NCBI GenBank assembly: GCA_934660965.1 | Contig: CAKUIM010000001.1 | Coordinates: 1 to 64,000 of the forward strand | DNA: 64,000 bases | From: an uncultured Oscillospiraceae bacterium | GTDB taxonomy: Bacteria > Bacillota > Clostridia > Oscillospirales > Oscillospiraceae | Direction: 5' to 3' | Shown here: one piece after another, positions 35,528 to 50,634 of the stretch | How the letters are laid out: the number at the start of each line of letters is the position of its first letter | How positions within the stretch are numbered: the first letter of the stretch is position 1 | Notes under the pieces: model-generated | Seen by the model: the letters and a program-made list of their open reading frames with translations, nothing else | Told to the model about the DNA's origin: nothing | The model's database searches: none | Position numbers and translations under genes: made by a program

Positions 35528-35633
35528 GTAAATAACAAAATAATTTTCTGATATTTTGTTTTCTCTGCCTGCCGCCGCACAATGCCTTCCGCTGTGTTCC
35601 GTCTTTTCTTCCGGGGGCGCGGCGCTGCTGATA

Positions 35634-35684
35634 AAACGCAAAAGCGGCGCGGCGTGATGTGCACGCCGCGCCGCTTTTGCGTTT
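35634..35684 (-). terminator. Strong terminator of the AraC-family gene
   Basis: A 23-bp stem (35634-35656 with 35662-35684) with a 5-nt loop; on the minus strand it ends GCGTTTTATC. It begins one base after the AraC stop region. Confidence 0.95.
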
Positions 35685-35685
35685 C

Positions 35686-36648
35686 TTATGATTCCTCCTG
35701 CTCCCCGGTCTGGAGCCAGCCGAAGCCCCAGCCCTCGTGGGCGGATAGCTCCTCCGCGGAAAGGCGCTTGCCGCCCAGCACCGCGGAAATAAAGCCCTGC
35801 TGCTCCAGGTACTCCGGCGTGACCTTGCCGGGCACCAGGATGTCCGCCGGGAACATCCGCCGGTACTGTCCCGGCGGGATGCCCACAACCTTCTTGAAAA
35901 TCCGGTTGAAGTGGCTCAAGTTGGAGAAGCCCGTGGCCCCCGCCACCTGGGCAAGGTCCATGTCGGAGAAGGAGATATACTCCGCCGCCTTGCGGATGCG
36001 GATGAGGGTCAGGCAGTTGCCGATGGTCATACCGCTGTCCCGCCGGAACAGGGAGCAGATATAGTTCTTGTTGAAGCCAACCTCGTCGGCCACCTCCTGG
36101 AGGGGGATCTCACGGGCATAGTTCTCCTCCAGATAGTGGACGATCTGCTGGGACACCTTGGAGTAGCCGGTGGTGTCAATATATTTGGCCGCCGGGCGCT
36201 CCTGCTCGCCGAACTTCCGGTAGAGGTAGTTGATGAGCACCAGCAGGTAGTCGGAGGCCACCGTCTCGGAAAAAGCATCCCCCCGGGAGCTCTCCTGCAC
36301 CGTCTCCTCCACCAGAGTCCAGATGAAGTCGTTGCGGGGGAAGAAATAGGGCAGCGACTTCAAAAGCCGCTCCAGCCGTTGGCTGCGCAGCACGAATTTA
36401 ATCTCGCAGAAGCGGGCCACCGGAACGGTGACCGGGTCCATCCCATGGCGCACCCCGGGGGGCACCAGGATAAACTCGCCGTCCTGCAGAGTGCGGTGGG
36501 TCCCCTCCACCGAAAGGTTGGCCGGCCCCTTGGTAACGAAAAAGAGATGATAATACTCATGCGCGTGAACCTTGATCGCACCGTGCAGGGTAAAGTTAGA
36601 TTGCGCGACCCACAAAACGCTTGCGGCCCTGTTTATATCCACATTCAT
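35686..36648 (-). CDS. AraC-family transcriptional regulator with N-terminal cupin
   Basis: 320 residues. The N-terminal half is a cupin-like effector domain (HAHEYYHLFFVTKGPANLSVEGTHRTLQDGEFILVPPGVRHG), and the C-terminal half has the two helix-turn-helix motifs of AraC/XylS: IPLQEVADEVGFNKNYICSLFRRDSG and MDLAQVAGATGFSNLSHFNRIFKKVVG. A further 45 residues follow the DNA-binding part. The ribosome binding site is GGAGGATTCGG. It lies between the CoA-transferase operon and the divergent phosphotriesterase-family gene, so it is the likely inducer-responsive activator of one or both. The effector is unknown. Confidence 0.93.
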   Translation of the reverse strand: MNVDINRAASVLWVAQSNFTLHGAIKVHAHEYYHLFFVTKGPANLSVEGTHRTLQDGEFILVPPGVRHGMDPVTVPVARFCEIKFVLRSQRLERLLKSLPYFFPRNDFIWTLVEETVQESSRGDAFSETVASDYLLVLINYLYRKFGEQERPAAKYIDTTGYSKVSQQIVHYLEENYAREIPLQEVADEVGFNKNYICSLFRRDSGMTIGNCLTLIRIRKAAEYISFSDMDLAQVAGATGFSNLSHFNRIFKKVVGIPPGQYRRMFPADILVPGKVTPEYLEQQGFISAVLGGKRLSAEELSAHEGWGFGWLQTGEQEES

Positions 36649-36706
36649 ACCGAATCCTCCAGCCTATGAAACCCGCAGGGCGGATCTGCATATAAAATAC
36701 CAAATT

Positions 36707-36735
36707 ATTTTATCATTTTTTCCAACTGCTTTCAA
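36707..36735 (-). promoter_or_regulatory. Sigma-A promoter of the AraC-family gene
   Basis: Minus strand TTGAAA (36735-36730), 17 bp, TAAAAT (36712-36707), with TGA before the -10. Confidence 0.75.
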
Positions 36736-36884
36736 GTGCAAAGCCAAATTTTTGTTGCTGTTTTTCACTTTTTGCCCCGCACCCTCCCCCTCGGTTTTTC
36801 CGTTCCTGCCATGTGAATATCAGAATAGTATTTTCCATGTAATCCGGATTTTATTTTTCAAAAAATGAATTTTCACAGTTCTTG

Positions 36885-36913
36885 TTGACATTCGCTGGAA
36901 AATAGCATATGAT
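36885..36913 (+). promoter_or_regulatory. Sigma-A promoter of the phosphotriesterase-family gene
   Basis: TTGACA (36885-36890), 17 bp, TATGAT (36908-36913). The AT-rich 36736-36884 between this and the divergent promoter is room for AraC half-sites; TGAATATC and GAATTTTCAC motifs there are candidates only. Confidence 0.85.
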
Positions 36914-36999
36914 AATAGCAGCAAAGCCACGGGCCGTCTGCATAAGTTTCTTTCCATGCCGCAAATATCCCGGGCCCAGCCCGAAGAGGAGGCATCCCC

Positions 37000-37962
37000 A
37001 TGATGATCGAGACCGTCACCGGCCCCGTGAACACCGCCGAGCTGGGTGCCGTTTTGTCCCACGAGCATGTCTTTACCCTGGACCGCTCTTTTGCCTTTGC
37101 TTTCCCCGACTGGTTCGACGCGGAGGAGGGCCTTTCCCGCTTTGCCGCCAACATTGCCAAGCTCAAGCCCCTGGGCCTGGGCACCATAATCGACGCCACC
37201 GCCATCAACCTCGGGCGGGACATCCGTCTGATCCGCCGGGCGTCGGAGCTGGCCGGCATCCATATCATTGCCACCACTGGGCTCTATTACCAGGAGGCCC
37301 CCGGCATCGTCTACGGTGCAGAGCCTGATTTCCTGGCCAAATATTTCATCCGCGAGCTCACCGAGGGCATTCAGGGCACCGACATCAAGGCCGGCGTTGT
37401 GAAGTGCTCCACCGATCTGCCCTACGGGGTGGACCTGCCCAACGAGTGCATGATCCGCGCCGCCGCCCGGGCGTCCGTCGCCACCGGCGCCCCGGTCATC
37501 ACCCACGCCAATGCCGGCGCCAAGCATGGTCTGCGCCAGCAGGAGCTTCTGAAGGAAGAGGGCGTCCCCCTCCACCGCGTGGCCATCGGCCACGCCTTCT
37601 CCTCCGGCGATGTGGAGTATGTGGCAGATCTTGCCCGGGCCGGCTCCTATGTGGGTTGCGACCAGGTCGGCTTTGAAGATCTGGTCTCCTCTCCCCGCCT
37701 GGCCGAGATGATCGCCCGGCTGTGCGAGATGGGCCTTGAAGACCACATCCTGCTCTCTCACGACCAGGCCACCGTCTCCGACTTCGGCTTTGCCTTCGCC
37801 TCCATCTGCCGGGACTTTGAGCACAACCCCATGATCGGCGACTACAGCAAGGTCTTTACCCTGATGCCCGGCCTTCTCCAGCAGCAGGGCGTCACCCAGG
37901 CGCAGATCGACAAGATGCTGCGCCACAACCCGAAACGCTTTTTAGACGGGGTTCCCTTCTAA
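37000..37962 (+). CDS. Phosphotriesterase-family metal-dependent hydrolase (lactonase-like)
   Basis: 320 residues, amidohydrolase superfamily TIM barrel. Metal ligands are in place: HEH (His21, His23), the bridging lysine expected to be carboxylated (Lys135 in AGVVKCST), His169 (ITHANAG), His198 (AIGHAFS) and Asp255 (LSHDQ). Related enzymes are lactonases or phosphotriesterase-like hydrolases, so opening a lactone is the most likely reaction; the sequence does not tell the substrate. The start follows GAGGAGGCATCCCC (ATG at 37000; 37003 is also possible). Its promoter is divergent from that of the AraC gene. Confidence 0.9.
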   Translation: MMIETVTGPVNTAELGAVLSHEHVFTLDRSFAFAFPDWFDAEEGLSRFAANIAKLKPLGLGTIIDATAINLGRDIRLIRRASELAGIHIIATTGLYYQEAPGIVYGAEPDFLAKYFIRELTEGIQGTDIKAGVVKCSTDLPYGVDLPNECMIRAAARASVATGAPVITHANAGAKHGLRQQELLKEEGVPLHRVAIGHAFSSGDVEYVADLARAGSYVGCDQVGFEDLVSSPRLAEMIARLCEMGLEDHILLSHDQATVSDFGFAFASICRDFEHNPMIGDYSKVFTLMPGLLQQQGVTQAQIDKMLRHNPKRFLDGVPF

Positions 37963-38000
37963 CCCCATTACAACGTCATATCGGACGACACGCAGGAGCG

Positions 38001-38032
38001 GAACGGCCGCGGGCATATGCCCGCGGCCGTTC
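38001..38032. terminator. First hairpin after the phosphotriesterase-family gene
   Basis: A 14-bp perfect stem GAACGGCCGCGGGC/GCCCGCGGCCGTTC with loop ATAT. The 3' side has CCCATTTCC, a weak T-run, so it is likely a helper of the next hairpin. Confidence 0.55.
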
Positions 38033-38064
38033 CCATTTCCGGCCCGCTGGGCCGGAATATGGAA

Positions 38065-38096
38065 AGCGCCCGAACCGCATGGTTCGGGCGCTTTTT
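38065..38096. terminator. Terminator between the phosphotriesterase-family gene and rpoC
   Basis: A 12-bp stem AGCGCCCGAACC/GGTTCGGGCGCT, loop GCAT, followed by TTTT on plus. On minus only GCTTTCC follows, so termination of rpoBC here is weaker. Confidence 0.85.
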
Positions 38097-38108
38097 GCTG
38101 GTTTATGT

Positions 38109-41987
<3,879 letters not shown>

Positions 41988-42007
41988 AAAAATGCGTCCT
42001 CCCTTTC

Positions 42008-45772
<3,765 letters not shown>

Positions 45773-45928
45773 TGCCGAATCACGCTCCAGTCACATCATA
45801 TTAACCCCGACACACACGGGGCCGTTGCTACATTCTGAAAATACCGCTTGCCAACCCGGGCCAAACCTGCTATACTGCGTTTAGGTTGGGGGGACAGCGA
45901 TATTTCTCCCAGCATAGAAAAGCAGTTT

Positions 45929-45957
45929 ATTATACTATAGTAGCGGCGGCCTGTCAA
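45929..45957 (-). promoter_or_regulatory. Consensus sigma-A promoter of rpoBC
   Basis: Minus strand TTGACA (45957-45952), 17 bp, TATAAT (45934-45929). The leader is about 155 nt with a CCCCG/CGGGG hairpin. Confidence 0.93.
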
Positions 45958-45975
45958 GCAGGCGGCCGTTTTTTT
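45944..45975 (+). terminator. Terminator-like hairpin overlapping the rpoBC -35 box
   Basis: On the plus strand CGGCGGCCTG (45944-45953), loop TCAAG, CAGGCGGCCG (45959-45968), one mismatch, then seven Ts. It would stop plus-strand transcripts arriving from inside rpoB. 45976-46160 has no gene that I can see. Confidence 0.5.
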
Positions 45976-46168
45976 ATGCCTGTTTTTCCCGGGTTTTACG
46001 CCTGATTTTTCGGCAAAAATTCCCCATTGCCCCCTCCCTGCCCGCTTTTTTCGCCCGTTTCCGTCCGCTTTTCTCCGCCGGGGCCCTGCATCCGGCGTTT
46101 TCCCTGTTGCTTTTGCCGGAATGAAGCGGCGGCCGGACAAGTATATTTGTTATTTTTGGAATCTGCTG

Positions 46169-46197
46169 TTGACAAAAAAGTTTCAAAGGGTTACAAT
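46169..46197 (+). promoter_or_regulatory. Sigma-A promoter of the small conserved gene
   Basis: TTGACA (46169-46174), 17 bp, TACAAT (46192-46197). It is divergent from rpoBC. Confidence 0.88.
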
Positions 46198-46215
46198 GGT
46201 TACAAATTTGTAACC
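46198..46215. promoter_or_regulatory. Operator-like perfect 18-bp palindrome at the transcription start
   Basis: GGTTACAAATTTGTAACC directly follows the -10 box and covers the expected +1. A GGTTACAAT copy of the half-site overlaps the -10 itself. T-rich sequence follows, but an attenuator this close to +1 is unlikely. The regulator is not known. Confidence 0.7.
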
Positions 46216-46262
46216 AGTCTTTTTTTCCGGCCCCTTCGGGCCGCTTTTAACAGGAGGACATC

Positions 46263-46553
46263 ATGGCAGACACCCAAAGCACCCTTATGTACAAGGGCCG
46301 GCCCCTGCGCCGGAAGGATAACCTTATTTATTACGGCTCCATGGCCGACAAGTACATCATCATGATTCAGGTGATGGGCAGCGAGAAGGACAAGGGGCTT
46401 GACATTGCAAACAAGGTCCATATGGAGCTGCAGTTTACCGATCCCGATCTGAAAAGCCGGGACCGCGTGGTGAAAAAGAGCGACCTGCCCGACCTCTTCT
46501 CTGCCATCGACATGGGCGCTACCTGGCTCATGCGGGCACTGGCAGGCAAGTAA
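46263..46553 (+). CDS. Small conserved protein of unknown function
   Basis: 96 residues, soluble, no cysteines or signal peptide; alternating basic and acidic stretches (MYKGRPLRRKDNLIYYGSMADKYI, then MGSEKDKGLDIANKVHMEL). It resembles conserved hypothetical proteins of related clostridia, but I cannot give a family name. It has an AGGAGGACATC ribosome binding site, its own strong promoter and a palindromic operator, so its expression seems tightly controlled. The NlpC/P60 gene starts 49 bp after it and probably shares the transcript. Confidence 0.8.
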   Translation: MADTQSTLMYKGRPLRRKDNLIYYGSMADKYIIMIQVMGSEKDKGLDIANKVHMELQFTDPDLKSRDRVVKKSDLPDLFSAIDMGATWLMRALAGK

Positions 46554-46602
46554 TCACCAGACACACAAACACCGGACATCAATCCTTCAGGAGGGATACG
46601 CC

Positions 46603-47571
46603 ATGCACCTGGGTAAACGCACCGTCATCCGTGTGTGCGCCGCCGCGCTCACGCTCACCATGGCCACCGGCATCGCCAGCGCGGCCTACGGCACCGGCAC
46701 GGTCAGCGCCGGCTCCCTGCGTCTGCGCAGCGAGGCCTCCACCAAGTCCGAGACCCTGGACATCTTCTCCAAGGGCACCCAGGTCACCGTGCTGGAGGAG
46801 GCCACCGACGGCTGGTACAAGGTCACCGCCGGCGACCTGACCGGCTTCATGTCCGCCGAGTACCTGGACGTCACCCCCCTGGATGAGGAGACCACCGCCC
46901 CCGAGGATGAGAAGGCCGCCGCCGAGGATGTAGAGGTCTATATCGAGGAAGAGCTGGAGGCCGAGACCGAGCAGACCCTGGCCCGCGTGACTACCTCCGT
47001 GCTCAACGTGCGCAGCGGTGCCGGCACCGGCTACGACCGGCTGGGCAAGGTCTACAGCGGCGACGTTGTCACCGTTCTCTCCCAGGCCGACGGCTGGCTG
47101 GAGGTCGAGTTTGAGAGCCTCCACGGCTATGTCTCCGCCGAATACCTCAACATTCTCGACCCCAATGCCCCCGCCCAGACCTCCAGCCTGGGCGCCGAGC
47201 TTGCCGAGCGCGCCAAGCAGTACCTGGGCGTGCGCTACAAGTACGGAGGCGCTTCCCCCTCCGGCTTTGACTGCTCGGGCCTTATCTATTACATCTGCAA
47301 GGCCATGGGCTACTCCATCCCCCGCACCGCCACCCCCCAGTGGGAGGCGGGCTACACCAAGGTGGATAAGGCCGACCTTCAGCCCGGCGACCTGGTGTTC
47401 TTCACCAAGACATATCACAGCTCCAAGTACATCACCCATGTGGGCATTTATGTGGGCGGCGGCAAGTTCATCCACGCCTCCAGCCCCACCTCCGGCGGCG
47501 TCATCTACAGCTCTCTGTCCGAGAAGTTCTACAGCACCCGCTATGTGGGCGCCCGCCGCATCTTCAACTAA
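46603..47571 (+). CDS. Secreted SH3b-NlpC/P60 cell-wall endopeptidase
   Basis: 322 residues. A signal peptide (about 1-27, ending ASAA) is followed by two bacterial SH3 domains (about 30-88 and 126-182) joined by an acidic linker, then an NlpC/P60 domain (about 200-322). The catalytic Cys224 is in FDCSGLIYY, with His279 (THVGIYV) and His291 (FIHASS). It likely cuts stem peptides of peptidoglycan (gamma-D-Glu-diamino-acid bond). The start follows CAGGAGGGATACGCC. A strong terminator ends the transcript. Confidence 0.93.
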   Translation: MHLGKRTVIRVCAAALTLTMATGIASAAYGTGTVSAGSLRLRSEASTKSETLDIFSKGTQVTVLEEATDGWYKVTAGDLTGFMSAEYLDVTPLDEETTAPEDEKAAAEDVEVYIEEELEAETEQTLARVTTSVLNVRSGAGTGYDRLGKVYSGDVVTVLSQADGWLEVEFESLHGYVSAEYLNILDPNAPAQTSSLGAELAERAKQYLGVRYKYGGASPSGFDCSGLIYYICKAMGYSIPRTATPQWEAGYTKVDKADLQPGDLVFFTKTYHSSKYITHVGIYVGGGKFIHASSPTSGGVIYSSLSEKFYSTRYVGARRIFN

Positions 47572-47580
47572 GCCGTCTCA

Positions 47581-47611
47581 CTCCGCCCCCTGGCCGGGGG
47601 CGGAGTTTTTT
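47581..47611 (+). terminator. Terminator of the NlpC/P60 gene
   Basis: A 10-bp stem CTCCGCCCCC/GGGGGCGGAG with loop TGGCC, then six Ts. Confidence 0.93.
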
Positions 47612-47625
47612 CATCTTCTGCGCCC

Positions 47626-47654
47626 TTTACATCGTCCGTTCTTTGCTGTATAAT
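47626..47654 (+). promoter_or_regulatory. Sigma-A promoter of ireB
   Basis: TTTACA (47626-47631), 17 bp, TATAAT (47649-47654). Confidence 0.8.
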
Positions 47655-47682
47655 AGGAGAAACAATAAGGGAGGTGTATTCC

Positions 47683-47934
47683 TTGGCCGATTTGGATTTC
47701 ACCCGCAAGTTCAGCGTCCTGGGCGACCGGGATGCGGAAATCAAGCAGATTCTCACCACCGTCTACAACGCCCTGCAGGAAAAGGGGTACAACCCCATCA
47801 ACCAGATTGTGGGCTATATCCTCTCGGAAGACCCCACCTATATCACCAATTACGACAATGCCCGCACCCTCATCCGCCGGCTGGACCGGGACGAGCTGCT
47901 TCAGGTACTGCTCAAAAGCTATCTCGCCCAGTGA
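47683..47934 (+). CDS. ireB: IreB family regulatory phosphoprotein (UPF0297)
   Basis: 83 residues. Begins MADLDFTRKFSVLGDRDAE and contains the GYNPINQIVGYILSEDPTYITNY core of IreB/YrzL, a target of the PASTA kinase IreK in Enterococcus. I chose the TTG at 47683, 8 nt behind GGAGG; the in-frame GTG at 47674 lies inside that site. Usually it is next to ruvX (yqgF) and a DUF1292 gene; here it is alone between its own promoter and terminator. Confidence 0.92.
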   Translation: MADLDFTRKFSVLGDRDAEIKQILTTVYNALQEKGYNPINQIVGYILSEDPTYITNYDNARTLIRRLDRDELLQVLLKSYLAQ

Positions 47935-47971
47935 CCCCTCCGTGATCGCCGCCGGACAACGATACCCCGTG

Positions 47972-48006
47972 GCCGGGCCCGCCGTTTCGCGCGGGCCCGG
48001 CTTTTT
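47972..48006 (+). terminator. Terminator of ireB
   Basis: An 11-bp stem GCCGGGCCCGC/GCGGGCCCGGC (47972-47982, 47991-48001), loop of 8, followed by TTTTT. Confidence 0.9.
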
Positions 48007-48049
48007 CTCTATCCGGGTGCTGCGCCGCACCCCGGGAAAGGAGGCCCCT

Positions 48050-49177
48050 ATGAAAAAGCGGACGGGAGCGCTGCTCCTTGCCCTGTCCCTGCTGCTGTCC
48101 GGCTGCACCGGCGCTGGCCGGGCCGACCCGCAGACCAGCTCCCCGCCCGCCGCCGGGGACGTGCTCCGCTCCATGCTCGCCGCCGTGGGTGAGGGGGAGG
48201 AGGGGCCCGAATTTTACACCGAGGATGACCTCCCCGATTATCTTGCCGCCTGCGGCCTTGCCCGCGAGGACTGGGAGGACGCCGCGGCGGCCTATCTCCC
48301 CGGTGCCCGCGCCTTCGAGTTCATTGTAGTGCGCCTGACGGACGCCGCCGACACTGCCGCCGCTGCCGCTGCCCTGTCGGAGCACCTCACCGCCCGGGAG
48401 GGGGACTTCTTTGGCTACGCCCCCGACCAGGCCCGCCTGGCCCAGGACGGCCTTGTGCTCACCGCCGGGCCCTACCTCGCCCTTGTCATCTGCGCCGACC
48501 CCGACAGCGCCCGCAGCGCCTTTGCCGCGTGCCTTGGCGGCGCGGACGCCGAGAGCCCCGACCCCATCCAGGCCACCGGGTCCCCCCTGCCCTCCGCCAA
48601 AACCGAGGGACGCGTCCCGTTCGTCCCGCCGGGCGCGGACGACATGTCCCTCTATGATACCTCCGCCATCCTGGACGCCTACCGCAGCGGGGACGAGTCC
48701 GCCCTCTCGGAGAAGGACGCTGCCACCCTGGCCGCCGCCCGGGAGGTTCTTGCCGCCGCCGTTTTTCCCGATGCCACAGAGCTGGAGGTCGAGCGCCGGG
48801 TCTACGCCTGGCTGTGCACTTATGTGGGCTATGACTGGCGCCACCAGAATCCCGCTCTCGAACCCCCCCGGGAGTCCTTCGAGCCCTACGGCGCTCTGGT
48901 GGAGCGTACCGCCGTATGCCTGGGCTTTGCCGGCGCCTTCCAGCTGCTTATGGACCTTTCTGGCATCGAGTGCATCACGGTGGTGGGGGCCGCCTTCCGC
49001 AGCCGGAAGGACCACGCCTGGAACATGGTGCGGCTGGACGGCGCGTGGTACTGCGTGGACGCCACCTGGGACATGGGCATGCTGCTCAAAGAGTGGCACT
49101 ACTTCAACGTCACCAGCGACTACATGGCCCAGACCGACCACCAGTGGGACTATGAGACCGTCCCGGAGGCGGAGTAA
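48050..49177 (+). CDS. Lipoprotein with DUF4358-like and transglutaminase-like domains
   Basis: 375 residues. A lipoprotein signal peptide with lipobox LLSGC (Cys19) is followed by a DUF4358-like half (about 45-185; FYTEDDLPDYLAACGLA and FIVVRLTD segments), a linker, and a transglutaminase-like domain (about 240-360). The Cys-His-Asp triad is visible: Cys290 in ERTAVCLGFAG, His322 in DHAWNMV and Asp337 in VDATWD. It acts at the outer face of the membrane, probably as a protease or wall-linked enzyme. The start follows AAAGGAGG. It could be read from the ireB promoter only by read-through; no separate promoter was found. Confidence 0.88.
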   Translation: MKKRTGALLLALSLLLSGCTGAGRADPQTSSPPAAGDVLRSMLAAVGEGEEGPEFYTEDDLPDYLAACGLAREDWEDAAAAYLPGARAFEFIVVRLTDAADTAAAAAALSEHLTAREGDFFGYAPDQARLAQDGLVLTAGPYLALVICADPDSARSAFAACLGGADAESPDPIQATGSPLPSAKTEGRVPFVPPGADDMSLYDTSAILDAYRSGDESALSEKDAATLAAAREVLAAAVFPDATELEVERRVYAWLCTYVGYDWRHQNPALEPPRESFEPYGALVERTAVCLGFAGAFQLLMDLSGIECITVVGAAFRSRKDHAWNMVRLDGAWYCVDATWDMGMLLKEWHYFNVTSDYMAQTDHQWDYETVPEAE

Positions 49178-49228
49178 CCCCAGCCCGGCAAGCCGTCCCG
49201 CACCCGCCCGGGCCCGGAGAAAAAGCAA

Positions 49229-49266
49229 CTGCACCCCCTGCCAGAGCGGCAGGGGGTGCAGCTTTC
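49229..49266. terminator. Bidirectional terminator
   Basis: A 14-bp stem CTGCACCCCCTGCC/GGCAGGGGGTGCAG (49229-49242, 49248-49261) with CTTTCT on plus and TTGCTTTTT on minus. It separates the lipoprotein and aminotransferase genes. Confidence 0.9.
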
Positions 49267-49278
49267 TCACGGAAGCGA

Positions 49279-50484
49279 TCAGGGGCGGAAGGCGGCGAGC
49301 CCCCGGGCGGCGCAGGCCCGGGACAGGCGGTCAAGGCCCTCGGAGAGCGCCCGTCTCGGGCAGGCCAGGTTGATGCGCACAAGGCCCTCACAGGTCTCTG
49401 GGCCGTAGGCGCGGCCGTCCCCCAGGAAGAGGGACGCCTCGTCAGTGAGGAAGGCCATCAGCTTGTCCCCGGGAAGGCCCAGGCAGGACAGGTCCGCCCA
49501 GGCAAGGTAGGTGCCCTGAAGGTCGGCAAGGCCGGCGGCGGGGATGTGGGCGGAGAGATACTCCTTCAGATAAAGGTAGTTGTCCCACACATAGCCGAGC
49601 ATGGCCTCGTACCACTCCCCGGCCCTGCCGTAGGCCGCTTCCATGGCCCGCATGCCAAAGATACTGTCGGTGCCGAAGCCGTCCAGGTATTTCTGCCGGG
49701 TAAAGCGCTGGCGCAGCGTCTCATTGGGAATAATAATGTTGGCGCAGGCAAGGCCGGCGAAGGAGAAGGTCTTGCTGGCCGAGGTGCACACGATGGCGCG
49801 GTCCGCCGTCTCCGGAGAGAGGGAGGCAAAGGGAATGTGGGTGTGGCCGTTGTGGATAAGGTCGCAGTGGATCTCGTCGGACACCACCAGCACGCCGTTT
49901 TCCGCGCAGATGCGCGCCGCGCCCTCCAGCTCCTCCCGGCTCCACACCCGGCCCACCGGGTTGTGGGGGGAGCAGAGGATGAGCATGGCCGCGCCCTTGG
50001 CCTTTTCCGCCAAGTCGTCAAGGTCCATACGGTAATCCATCCCGTCCCGCCGCAGGGGGTTCTCCACCAGGGTGCGGCCGTTGGACGTCACCGTGCGGTA
50101 AAAGGGCGGGTAGACCGGCGTCTGGATGATGACCCTGTCCCCGCTTTTTGTAAAGGCACGCACCGCGCCCCCCAGGGCGGCCACCACGTTGACCGTCTGC
50201 ACCAGCCACTCGGGCTGCACCGACCAGCCGTGGCGGTTTTTGAACCAGGCGCACACCGCGTCAAGGCATGCCTGCGTGGGGGCGGTATAACCCCACATGC
50301 CGAAATCGGCCAGCTCCCGCAGGGCGTCGCGCACCTGTGGGGCCGACTTGAACTCCATATCCGCCACTGTCATGGGCACCACGCCCTCGGGCAGCTCTCC
50401 TTTGCTGTTGCGGGCCATGTCCCACTTCTCCGCCCCGCAGCTTCGGCGGGGAAAGATCGTATCAAATTCAAAATCCTGACGCAT
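49279..50484 (-). CDS. MalY/PatB-family PLP-dependent aminotransferase / cystathionine beta-lyase
   Basis: 401 residues, fold-type I PLP enzyme. The PLP lysine is Lys238 in TSASKTFSFAGL; other marks are the CSPHNPVGRVWS segment, SDEIHCDLI and the ending that matches MalY/PatB. These proteins often act as cystathionine beta-lyases. The ATG at 50484 is chosen because GAGGTG lies at normal distance; the GTG three codons upstream overlaps it. A -10 TATAAT with a matched -35 drives it from the divergent region. Confidence 0.92.
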   Translation of the reverse strand: MRQDFEFDTIFPRRSCGAEKWDMARNSKGELPEGVVPMTVADMEFKSAPQVRDALRELADFGMWGYTAPTQACLDAVCAWFKNRHGWSVQPEWLVQTVNVVAALGGAVRAFTKSGDRVIIQTPVYPPFYRTVTSNGRTLVENPLRRDGMDYRMDLDDLAEKAKGAAMLILCSPHNPVGRVWSREELEGAARICAENGVLVVSDEIHCDLIHNGHTHIPFASLSPETADRAIVCTSASKTFSFAGLACANIIIPNETLRQRFTRQKYLDGFGTDSIFGMRAMEAAYGRAGEWYEAMLGYVWDNYLYLKEYLSAHIPAAGLADLQGTYLAWADLSCLGLPGDKLMAFLTDEASLFLGDGRAYGPETCEGLVRINLACPRRALSEGLDRLSRACAARGLAAFRP

Positions 50485-50534
50485 GTCCGGCACCTCTTTT
50501 TCTCTTTTCCGCCGCAGCGGACGGCGGTTCCCCT

Positions 50535-50563
50535 ATTATACCCTCTTCCCTGCGCCGGCGCAA
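50535..50563 (-). promoter_or_regulatory. Sigma-A promoter of the MalY/PatB gene
   Basis: Minus strand TTGCGC (50563-50558), 17 bp, TATAAT (50540-50535). Only 5 bp separate its -35 from the divergent -35 at 50569. Confidence 0.8.
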
Positions 50564-50568
50564 GGTGC

Positions 50569-50597
50569 TTGCCATCGCCCGCGCACCGGGCTATAAT
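50569..50597 (+). promoter_or_regulatory. Sigma-A promoter of the VanX-Nudix gene
   Basis: TTGCCA (50569-50574), 17 bp, TATAAT (50592-50597). It is back-to-back with the MalY/PatB promoter. Confidence 0.82.
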
Positions 50598-50634
50598 AGC
50601 GCCATGACGTTCCGACGCAAAGGAGATGGAAGCC

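Noticed and set aside
46198..46215. BirA (biotin) operator
   Set aside because: The half-sites are similar to TTGTAAC/GGTTACAA, but their order and lack of a 14-16-bp spacer do not fit.
46198..46226. Transcription attenuator (palindrome followed by TTTTTTT)
   Set aside because: It covers the start site itself, so any transcript would be about 20 nt and lack the 5' arm. An operator explains it better.
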